Positions 55,466-64,000 of a DNA stretch of 64,000 nt are shown here, piece by piece. Both the position numbers and the translations under genes were made by a program. The DNA lies in contig JAVGVS010000007.1 of assembly GCA_032718565.1 (NCBI GenBank), positions 5,386,259-5,450,258 of the forward strand. The letters run 5' to 3'. Every line of letters starts with the position of its first letter. Within the stretch, counting starts at the first letter, position 1. The notes below the pieces were generated by a model. That model saw only the letters and a program-made list of their open reading frames with translations. It made no database searches and was not told the origin of the DNA. This DNA is from Distichodus sexfasciatus. Taxonomy: Eukaryota; Chordata; Actinopteri; Characiformes; Distichodontidae.

Positions 55466-55713
55466 TGTATGTGTGTGTGTGTGTGTGTGTGTGTAGAGCA
55501 GAATTGTTGCTCATGCCACCGTGCTGATTCCTCCTTGTCGGACTCTCATTGGGTCTGGTTAGAGCTGCCAGATCACACACATCCAATTACTCCAGCACTA
55601 AGTTGATTAGTAGAATTTGATTTAGTCAGCAGCGGTTAGTGGACTGTGTAATCCACACGGGAGCTGACCGCAGCGGTCAGAGGCAGAACGAACACACACA
55701 CACACACACACAT
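55466..55713. repeat. GT and CA microsatellites
   Basis: (GT)n 55466-55494 and (CA)n 55692-55713. Confidence 0.9.
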
Positions 55714-55857
55714 ACTCTCATGCTATGTAATGCCATGGAGAGCCTCACAGGGGGTGGAGGGATAGAGTGAGAGAACTCTGATCAGACATTTGATCTGTTG
55801 AGGTCTGAATGCTCCAGCCTGCTCCCTCATTAATAAAGCGTCTGCTGACTGGTGAGA

Positions 55858-56893
55858 AAAGAAGAAAAGTTTCTTTCTCTCTCCCCCACTTTTTATTTCT
55901 CCCTTTTCCTCCACTCATCCTCCCTCTTTCTCAACTTTCTCCCTTCTCTTCCCTTTTTATCACTTTCTTCTTTGCTTCCAACCCTCATTCTCTCCTCCTC
56001 TCTCATTTTCCTCAATTCCTCTTTCTCTTTCTTCCTCCCTCTCTCTCTTTCTCCTGTCTATCCCGCCTCTCTCTATTTTAAGTCTCACTGCACTCACTCT
56101 CTCTCTCTCTACCCCCTTATTTCTCTTTTTTGTCCCCTCCAACACTCTCAGCCCCAACACTCTCATTTGTCTTCCTTTTTTCTTACTGTCTGTCTTTCTT
56201 TCGTTCGTCCTTTCTTCCTTCCTCCATCACTCCAACCCTCTTTCTCTCTGCTTTTCTCTCTCCACCCCTTTCTTTTCCTTCTCTCTCTTCTCTCCTTCCA
56301 TGTCTCTCTCTCTTCTCTCCTTCCATGTCTCTCTCTCTTCTTCCTCTTTATTCTCCCAAACCAATCCCCATCCCTCAACTTTCTCTCTTCTTTATTTCCT
56401 CATTCTCTCCCATTTCTCAGTTGTTGCCTTCCCCCCTTGTTTCCCTCTGTTTCTTTCTTCAGCCCTTATTCTTCCTTTCTCTTTCTTTTTCTTTCTATCT
56501 CACTCATCCCTTCACTCTCTGTCTCTTTCTCTGTCTTTTTCTCAGTTGCCTCTTTTCTCACTTTTTCTCTTTTTTCTCTCCCTCATCATCCCAACCCTAA
56601 TTCCTTCTCCCTCTCTTTCTCTCTCTCTCTCTCCCTCTTTCTCTTCCTCTTTCCGTTCTCTTTCTCACATCTCACATACCCCTCCAATAATGTATCTGTC
56701 CCTCTCTCTCTCTCTCCCTCTTTTATTTCTCCTTTTTCCCATTCCACTTCTCTCAGTTGCCTCTTTCCTCTCTTTTTCCTCTCTGTTTGTCTTCCCCTCT
56801 TTGACTTCCTCGCCCTCTCTTTCCCTCTTTCCCAATATAGCCCTCCCTTTCTCTTTCTTCCACCCTTCCTCTCTCCCTCCCTCCCTCCCTCCA
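55858..56893. repeat. Polypyrimidine tract, about 1 kb
   Basis: The longest strand-biased tract in the window: C and T make up nearly all of the + strand, with 'ctttctctctcc' words, pure (CT)n patches and a terminal (CCCT)n at about 56875-56892. It yields the longest open frame in the window (55852-56937), which is Ser/Leu/Phe low complexity and has no gene features. Confidence 0.92.
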
Positions 56894-57690
56894 CTCCTCT
56901 CCGGAGGATCAGGCTAAAAGCGTTTGAGCTGGGTTAATCCTGTTAGCTGAGCGGGTGTGTAAGGGCCGCAGTAAAGGCCCTGCTGAAGGCCTCACTCGGG
57001 CCCCGGGGCGTCTGTCTCCAGAGACACAACCTGACACACCTGAGAGGGGGGTAGAGAAAGTGCCGGGCTACTGCCCCCGTCATTACACAAGTGTGTCTGT
57101 GGGTAGGGGAATGTGGGTTGTGTGTGTGTCCAGAGAGAACAAAGCAAAGAGAAGCATTCTTGACCCCCAAACAGCTTTGGTCTTGGCCTTGGCACACATT
57201 CCCCAGCCTCTACATGTCATAACTTAGAGCAGTTCTCTTCTTGACCAGTGGGAAGGCGTCGTCTTTAATACGCTCCTAAGTCCACTCGCCTGAATCTCTA
57301 CAAGATGAGAGCGGGAGGTGAGAAAGGCAGAAATCTTGTATCCTATAGACGTTCTCGTGATCTATTTTATTCACACGTAAAAGTATTACCTTTTCATATT
57401 CGTTCATAAAATATTATGAAGCATTGTGACATTGAAGCATTTTAGTTTTACATGTTGTATATTTCGCTCACTGTCCCAAAAACACAGCTGAATTCATTAG
57501 TAACAGGAAGTTGTTTAAATATCAACACAAATTAAATGTGAGTGAAAAGAGCACATGGAATAGCAGTGTGTGTGTGTGTTTCTTACCTGGACTTATTTTG
57601 GGAACAAATTTCAGACTCACACACCTGCAGACTGGGGACAGAGCTACCTTTTTGGGATGAAAAATGGCATCTCTGTTTGGTTTTCATTTT
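56894..57690. other. Non-coding stretch
   Basis: 56930-57100 is G+C-rich and repeat-poor. 57360-57480 is similar to 58440-58560. 57580-57690 is similar to 48225-48330. No exon recognised. Confidence 0.4.
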
Positions 57691-57944
57691 TTAAGTGAAA
57701 ATGAGTTATTGTTTGTCACTGTGAACACAGCACAGCACACAGTACACAACAACAAAATGTGACCTCTGCATTTGACCCATCCGTGAAGGAGCAGTGGGAA
57801 CTGACATGGGCAGCACCAGTCTGGGCAGCAGTGCTTGGGGACGGTACCTTGCTGATGAGTACCTCAGTGGTACCTTTACCAATCCGGGATTTGAACCAGT
57901 GACCTTCCATGTAGCAAACACCCTAACCGTTATGCTACCAACAG
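57691..57944 (-). mobile_element. SINE-A, near full length
   Basis: Tail 'aatgagttattgtttgtcac', body 'cagcagtgcttggggacgg', tRNA head with B-box complement 'gggatttgaacc' and A-box complement 'cctaaccgttatgctacca'. Confidence 0.88.
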
Positions 57945-58699
57945 TTGAAAGGTTGTGGTTTATTTAGTTAAAGACTGATATCGGACAGGAAAAACTCCTT
58001 TATACAATAGGGACATTGTTTAAAAACATTTATATTTACAGCATATATATATGTGTGTTTATGTGAGTTATCTAACCAACCCTGACCTCTTAACACCGCA
58101 AGAGATATAAAAACAAATGAAAAAAATGTGTGTTGGTTTGCGTGTGAGTGTGTGTGGGTGTGTGGTTCCGTGGGGAGGGCTGTGATTGAGTTCCGTGCTG
58201 TAAAGCTGTCCATATGCCAGACGCCGTGTCTGAGAGGCAAAACGCTGAGACGCAGGAAACGAATGATTATCTGTCACAAGGCAATGCGGCGCTTTTATCA
58301 TGCGCTATATCTTCCTCTGTTAGCCTGCTGGGTGAAATATAGTCCGGCTTTTTACCGTCCTGCCTACAGTCCAGCTTTTTACACTTCACAGGCCCACAGT
58401 TTGTTATGTGCTCACCTTCGCCGGCTTATGGCGCTAAACCGCATTCACATTTTACTCCCACATAAAACTGTTACTTCCCCATATTTGTTTATAAATTTGG
58501 CTTATAAAGCATTACGACTTCGCAACGTCTTGCTTGTACATTTTGTACAACCCTTTCATATGCGGATTGTAATTATACTAATGAACTGCCCTTCTAAGTT
58601 AAAGCACCAAAGTCGTCCTAAAGGGAATATTCAACAGTTTTGCAGGCATACATTAACAAAAAGCCAACATTACCATTTCTTCTTTAAAAAGGATTAAAG
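57945..58699. other. Non-coding stretch with a chance open frame
   Basis: A frame is open from 58128 to 58697 (189 codons), the longest outside repeats, but it begins in a GT-rich tract. It has no domain I recognise, and its 58440-58560 part looks like a diverged copy of 57360-57480. I treat it as non-coding. Confidence 0.45.
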
Positions 58700-58900
58700 G
58701 ATCCCCATTTCCTTAGATGAGCCAACTTTGGGAAAAATGCCCTTTTTGTCGTCTCCCGGAATGTGGGTGGAGCGAGCGAACGTAGACGTGGATCCTGATT
58801 GGCTGGCCGGCGACCCGGCACTGCTGATTTATGCTTGCATTTAAAGCCAGGGGCCATACGATGAGGTCAGAGGTCGGGCAGGGTCGGGGCGAGGAGTGGG
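58700..58900. promoter_or_regulatory. Candidate regulatory block
   Basis: Repeat-free and CpG-containing, with a CCAAT-type 'gattggctggccggcg', 'gatttatgcttgcattta' and 'gatgaggtcagaggtcgggc' (nuclear-receptor-like AGGTCA repeats). It could be an enhancer or minor promoter; no start site is evident. Confidence 0.28.
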
Positions 58901-59059
58901 GAGTTTTATGCCATTGACTGTGCAACGCTGCATCTTGGGATGGCATGTGTGTGTTTGTGTAGAGTGAGCCGGGGCCACAGGGCATGCTGAGAGGAGCCAT
59001 TAGGGGGCCACAGGGGTCGGAGGTCCTGCTAGAGATGGACCTCCTTTGACCTGTTAGTG

Positions 59060-59087
59060 TTTATGTGTGTGTGAGAGAGAGAGGAGA

Positions 59088-59119
<32 letters not shown>

Positions 59120-59125
59120 CGGCAC
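59060..59125. repeat. GT and GA microsatellites
   Basis: Alternating (GT)n and (GA)n tracts, followed by 'tatatatacagtatatat'. Confidence 0.85.
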
Positions 59126-59304
59126 TGAGAGGCAGAGTGTGTATATATACAGTATATATTTTGGTAATGGATCTGGGCGTTTCTTTATCTTGTTGAGTTT
59201 ATTCTACTATTACTTTAATCGAAACAGACATAGTCATATAAATCTGCCTAAATGAGAGAAGGGGAAAAAAGAGGATGGAGTGAAAGAAAGATAGAAGATC
59301 TAAA

Positions 59305-59318
59305 CCACAAGAGGGCAG
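59305..59318 (+). promoter_or_regulatory. CTCF-like motif, strong
   Basis: CCACAAGAGGGCAG matches 13 of 14 positions of CCASYAGRKGGCRS. It is located in non-repetitive sequence. Binding not shown. Confidence 0.4.
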
Positions 59319-59398
59319 CAAGGAGAATGATGGGCGGTTCTCCAGATTGGAACTGGTCATGCTCCTGGCATAGACTCAGCAAAATGGGGGAAGAGTCA

Positions 59399-59431
59399 GA
59401 AGTCCCTCTCTCTCTCTCTCTCTCTCTCTCC
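59399..59431. repeat. CT microsatellite
   Basis: (CT)n of about 28 bp. Confidence 0.9.
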
Positions 59432-59624
59432 TTCTCTGCGGTCAGACAGGAGGGTCTGTGTGTTTGTGTGATGCAACATGGAAGATGGAACGCCCTTGTG
59501 AGGCAAACACCTGGATGCTTCAGCTCTGTGCCTGTGTGTGTGTATGTGTGCATCCAAATACAACAAGGCAACTCTGTTAGATTTCTTTCCATATTCACTT
59601 CTATCTGAAGTGAATATTTTCAGT

Positions 59625-60490
59625 AAAAATAGTGTTGCTACTATTTTCAAACCCCTGGCTTTTTAAAACACTGAATCACTACAAAAACGCTATTATTTTT
59701 CTGTCTTTACAAAGACTCAATTTATTGGTCTTTGTATTGGTTTATTTTAGGTATTTTCAACTACCAGATGTCATTTTTCAGTAACGGGTAATCTACCCAA
59801 TTACTGTTTCCATCGTTACAACGCCGTTACCGTTATTGACGATAACATGCGGCGCGTTACTGTTATTAAGCTGTTTTCATCCAACCAAGCTCTCAGCTAC
59901 AGAAGCGGCAAAGCTTTTTTCTTTTCTTTGGTGAGGGGCGAGACAACCGCATAAGGGATGATGATTGGCTAAGGTAGAGTACATTTATCGCCAGTTGCGG
60001 CCTGTTGATGTGAAATAAATATGAAAAGTTCTAAAACATCTATTATGTTTTATCATTCTACTATTATATATATAGTAATGACCAAATCTACAATGATTTA
60101 TTAAATTTGATAGGTGTCTTGTCTTACATTGTCCCACAGCGATATTAGAATAGTGTAGATTTGTGTACAATGTTTTTTTGTTAAAAATGTATTATTTTAT
60201 TTATATTTAGACTTTTATTTACTTTAAGTGTCTATTTCATTAATTACACATATTTAATAGTCAGTGTTATTACAAATAATTGAACATACAGCTAATTTTC
60301 CATCAAAGGGGGGAGGGGGATCCACATTTTTGACATATTTGAACATTTTTTTAAAAATGTAATGCATAAGTTACTTTCCCTGGTAAGTTCCTTTTATAAT
60401 GCTGTAATTCAGTTACTAACTCAGTTACCTTTTGGAAGAATAACTAGTAACTACTTACTTACTAATTACTTTTTTAAGTAATGGCATGGC
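59625..60490. mobile_element. Diverged DNA-element remnants rich in 'agtaac/gttac'
   Basis: Left part has 'cagtaacgggtaatctacc' and 'gttacaacgccgttaccg'. Right part has 'cagttactaactcagttacc', 'actagtaactacttactta' and 'actttttt' near 60405-60485. These motifs suggest a worn non-autonomous element with inverted subterminal repeats. Boundaries and class are uncertain. Confidence 0.4.
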
Positions 60491-61574
60491 GCACACTCGT
60501 TATTTCTGTAAAAAAAAATAGGCGCTGTGGACGTAGGTACTTTATTAGCTTATTGAAATAATATTATAATATGAAATATTGTCCACTGCGACTTCCATTT
60601 TCTAGCCACAGGGTCTCCTTTGATCAACCTAGAGATCAGGGTCTTTGCTCAGAGGCTCAGCGGTGTTTACTATAATCTGAACCCACAATCTTATGATCAC
60701 CAACACAGGATTTGTTCACCTAGACCCCCTCCCCACCACTGCCCCATTTTGGTTACTGGTTCTATGGGATCAGCCTTAAATCAGTTACTCGCCCTTGAGC
60801 ATCGAAAAGCGATCCGACCTCTGACCTGACGAGCCTAAAGGTAAGCTGATCAGGGTCGCCCTCTCAGATAAAAAACCTCATCATGACAGAGAGTTGACAG
60901 GAAAGGACGGCTAAAGGGAGTGGGGAGAGAGGATGTTTTCTCCTTTTTTAAAATGATTTCTTTCCAATATCTGAAGTCCCCGAGGCTTTGACCACGCCTG
61001 GGGGAATATTCCCTAATCCTCTTTTCCAGGTAACAAGCTTTCCCTTTGGTGTGAAAAAAAGAGACGTTACCCACCCAGCTGTCCCAGAAGCATCAAAGCT
61101 GGACTTAAGCACAGGCGCTTCACATTGACTGACTTAATCTATGCACGACTCTGATAACAATGCCTTCTGATGCCCGGTGAAGGGCTCGTCTGAACACGAC
61201 AAACTAGTCTGATGGTCTTTGATTTTTGTGATTTATTATCTGAGGGAGGCATCGACAGTGAATTTGTGGACAAAAACGGCTGTATTGTCTTGAGGCATAA
61301 AGAATGTTTGTGACATATTGATGAGAGATGAATGCTACTGTTAGGTCAGGATAATTTGGTTAGATTCTGACCTCTAATAGGAGCAGTCCTTTGTCACGCT
61401 GCTGCCCTCTCTGTAGTTTGTGATATTGCAATATCAGGGTTATTTGAATAGTAAAATAGCATTCAGGAACAGGAAACAGAGCCGAGACGGCGTTAAGCTT
61501 TTCTGGTTTGTTAATCATTAGCGTTCCCTAGTTATGAAAGAAGGGTTCCTTGATGCTTTGCATATAATGGGTGG
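60491..61574. other. Non-coding stretch
   Basis: 60590-60720 may be a very worn SINE-B ('gactccattt'-like start, 'gatcagggtctttgctcaga'). 61090-61380 is repeat-poor and could hold a conserved element. No exon recognised. Confidence 0.35.
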
Positions 61575-61785
61575 GGTCAGCTTGAGAAAGAAAGAGAGAG
61601 AAATAAATAAATGAAGAAAGAAAGAAAGAACAGTGTGGGTGTGGAGGAAGAGGTGGAGAAGAGTGGGGGAAGAGATTGAAAGACGAGAAAGAGAAAATAA
61701 AAGGAGGGTTGAGGAGGACAGAGAGTAACGTGGTGTGGAGAGAGAAAGAATGAGAATGGGGAGGAGAGAGAAATAGAGGGAGCAT
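61575..61785. repeat. Purine-rich tract
   Basis: About 210 bp of mostly A and G on the + strand with GAAA, GAAAT and GGAG words. The opposite strand gives an open frame of low-complexity Ser/Phe/Leu. Confidence 0.85.
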
Positions 61786-61859
61786 GATTTGTATATCCTA
61801 TAGACCCTAACAGATCTTTCTCCTTCGCCATCTCTTCTTGTCGTCTCTTCTGTCCCCTC

Positions 61860-62230
61860 TTCATCCCTCCTTTTTTACAGGCCGGGGCTGGGTTTGCATA
61901 ACCTCTTGGCTGTTGCCAGCGTGCTGATGGACTGAAATTCATGTTTATTAAATGTGTTGTTGCTGATAGCCGACAGCTTTCTCTCTCTCTCTCTCTCTCT
62001 CTCACTCTTTTCCCCCTTTCACTTTCTGTCTCCTCTGCGATATTAAAGGCCGCTTCTGTCTGCCGTCAGTCTTCATGAAGCCGTGTCGCGCTGAAAGCCG
62101 TCCCCCGTCCCCCGGTGCTGAGTGTCGCTGCACTCTGGGTCCCGCTCTGAATGGAAATGAGGCGACTCCATAATGAGTTGCACTCAGCCAGGGTTCCCGA
62201 CCCCACTGGCAACGCCACGTTAAGAGGGGA
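61860..62230. promoter_or_regulatory. Candidate regulatory block, split by a CT tract
   Basis: 61875-61975 ('gggtttgcataacctcttgg', 'catgtttattaaatgtg') and 62035-62220 ('attaaaggccgcttctgtc', 'gactccataatgagttgc') are repeat-free and flank a (CT)n at 61978-62003. A variant octamer (ATGCAAAC on the minus strand) lies near 61893. Confidence 0.27.
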
Positions 62231-62565
62231 CACCGAAGAAGAGGAAAGGGATAGGGCTAGGCTCGAGGCCAGGGGAGGGGAAAAAGGCAGGGTTTTTTTT
62301 TCACTTTCCCCACTTTTTACCATCTCCCAGAGGAGGTACAGACGCCACAAAAAAATGAGGCAAACACAGTTTATCACAGTTTCTATGTGTACTTTTTTAC
62401 TTAAACAAGCTGGTGGAATGGCCGTTGACACCAGGCAGTGTCCAGATGTAGGGTCATTAACTTGTATTTAATAAGTGTCCAGCTAAGTTCCACATTGGCA
62501 CACACCAAGGCCACACTTAATGGCAGATAATTTAGGAACACTGACTAGTTGTGAGTAGAGTTGTA

Positions 62566-62706
62566 GTCAAGACCACCTAAATCGAGACCAAATTCTGACC
62601 AAGATCAGTGTGTGTTGAGACCGAGACAAGACCAAGACTCTGAAGGGCTGAGACAGAGACAACAAGACCAAGACCAGGGCGGGGCGAGACCAAGACTGGA
62701 CCAATG

Positions 62707-62741
<35 letters not shown>

Positions 62742-62766
62742 AGAGGAGAAAGAGAGAGAGAGAGAT
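62566..62766. repeat. 'gagacc/caagacc' repeat, then AT and GA microsatellites
   Basis: 'gtagtcaagaccaccta' and several 'gagacaagaccaagac' units run to about 62706. A (TA)n of about 30 bp and a (GA)n of about 20 bp follow. The first part is related to 35838-35930. Confidence 0.75.
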
Positions 62767-63269
62767 TGATGTATAGATTTGTCTAAAGTTATATATGAAC
62801 TTGACCATGGCCATGTTAACCCCTTATTAAAACCTCTTCTCAATTCTCCTACCCCTGTAAACTATGGTTGATACCTTTACACACACACCACACACACATG
62901 CACAAAGACACACATACACACACAATACATTCTAACGTGATACCCATATAATTCTTTTTACGGCGTGGCAGCAGTACGCTTCCGTATGTGCACCTTCGCC
63001 GTCCTCAGTGAGTTTTGTTACTGGAAGGCCAGGATTGGTCATAACTTTACTTGCAGCTTTCTGATTGGCTAGAAAATGACTTTATCTGATTGGTGGCTCT
63101 GCAAGCAAATATTTTTCTGCAAAGCGCTAGGCAGATTAGTGCCAAAATTATTTGTGCGCGCAAACGTGAATTTGCACTCGTAGGTTGGTATTTGCAGGTG
63201 TCGTACTTGAAAACCATTCTATTAAGATTCAACATTCAAGATTCTTTATTTGTCATGGCACTATTCTGA
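62767..63269. other. Non-coding stretch with a CA tract
   Basis: CA-rich 62878-62930. 63020-63220 is unique A+T-balanced sequence. No gene recognised. Confidence 0.4.
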
Positions 63270-63580
63270 CTCCATACTTTTACCTCTTTTAGTTTCTCAA
63301 ATAAAACAACTTTTTCTAAAAAGTCATTTCTCCTCATGGGGACCTCTCAAATGTCCCCACAAAGCCACAAGAAACAAACAAAAGTGATTTTAGGGGACAA
63401 AAAGGCCCAAAAAGGTCCCCACAACATATAAAAACCTGGTACACACACACAAACACTCACACACCCTGTCATTTCTTTTGATATTTACAGGGTACTTATA
63501 TTGACTCCCATAATTACTAGATTCAAATAATACATAATTACACTTAACCTTAACCTTAACTGTAACCACAAGCAAATATT
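63270..63580 (-). repeat. GT-linked 'ggggacc' module, reverse orientation
   Basis: 'cctcttttagtttctcaaat', 'ctcatggggacctctcaaa', 'tgtccccacaaagcc', 'gattttaggggacaaaaagg' and 'ggtccccacaac', ending in a CA tract near 63443, then 'cttaaccttaaccttaact'. These match the complement of the module at 35180-35470. Confidence 0.65.
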
Positions 63581-64000
63581 TTCCCTCTTTTAGTTTTTAA
63601 GACAAATAGATTTTTGTATAAAAGCTTTTTTTTCTTATGAGCACAAGTTTTCACATGCACAGATGTCTTCACATCATCACAGAAATCTTTCTGTCCATAG
63701 AGCACACACACATACACACACACACACATACACACAAAGAAAAGCAAGCAGTCTCTCAGCATCCCAGACTGTCATAGTGTGTTTAAACATCCGTTACAGC
63801 AGAGGTGGATGTGTTTGTGTCTTGTGTGTGTGTGTGTGTGTGTTGTAGGGGGCAGCATATGCCTCTCCGGGCGTGAAGCCCAGGAATGTGACCGCTGGAG
63901 TGGATAATGGCTGACTCACCACAACCTCTGACCTCTAACGGCCATACAAGTCCTCCTCTGTTTCTGCTCACACTGATTACAGGGTCAGGCCTCACTCTGG
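63581..64000. other. Non-coding end of window with CA and GT tracts
   Basis: (CA)n 63704-63736 and (GT)n 63822-63842, followed by 'gtagggggcagc' and unique sequence to the end. Confidence 0.5.

Noticed and set aside
55852..56937. 361-codon open frame, + strand
   Set aside because: Lies wholly in the 1-kb polypyrimidine tract, where stop codons cannot form without purines; product is low-complexity Ser/Leu/Phe.
58128..58697. 189-codon frame, + strand
   Set aside because: Begins in a GT tract, no recognised domain, and part of it seems to be a diverged copy of sequence 1.1 kb upstream.

Overview
This window reads as nuclear DNA from a teleost fish. It is almost all non-coding, probably intron or a gene-poor regulatory region. 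The grounds are: many long CA/GT, CT/GA and AT microsatellites; three kinds of tRNA-derived SINE (one resembling the zebrafish DANA family); many short terminal-inverted-repeat elements of hAT type; and no run of dense reading frames. Nothing looks bacterial, viral or organellar. The SINE mix suggests an otophysan (catfish, characin or carp-like) fish, but that is an inference from general resemblance.

Only one segment has the full look of a protein-coding exon: 21317-21488, + strand. It has a strong acceptor and a consensus GTGAGT donor, is 172 bp long, and is open in a single frame that encodes a Ser-rich, hydrophilic, probably disordered segment. I cannot name the gene. If the exon is real, its introns reach at least 21 kb upstream and 42 kb downstream unless other exons were missed. 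That is typical of large developmental or neuronal genes packed with conserved non-coding elements.

Layout. 1-8 kb: GT/CA repeats and a cluster of SINEs, six of them one family (called SINE-A here), plus a 290-bp block built of GGCAAA-like motifs. 9-14 kb: repeat-poor stretches that could be regulatory, two CTCF-like sites, and two inverted-repeat elements. 16-17 kb: a three-level nest of elements. 17-21.5 kb: more repeat-poor sequence, then the exon. 22-36 kb: mixed unique sequence with scattered SINEs and inverted-repeat elements, including two GTAGCTT-rich repeats. 37-43 kb: repeat-poor blocks, a MITE with a recognisable target duplication, and a MITE inserted inside a SINE. 44-50.5 kb: a DANA-like SINE, an 853-bp foldback composite, and a 735-bp hAT-like element carrying a SINE. 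51.8-57 kb: three long polypyrimidine tracts (about 0.5, 0.36 and 1.0 kb) around homeodomain-motif-rich DNA. 57-64 kb: SINEs, AT/GA repeats, a CTCF-like site, and a 'ggggacc' GT-linked module in the opposite orientation to the one at 35 kb.

No new gene system is visible. The best leads are the lone exon, the layered insertions that allow relative dating, the foldback composite, the long polypyrimidine tracts and the repeat-poor candidate regulatory blocks. Regulatory calls rest on base composition and motifs only, because no cross-species alignment could be done.
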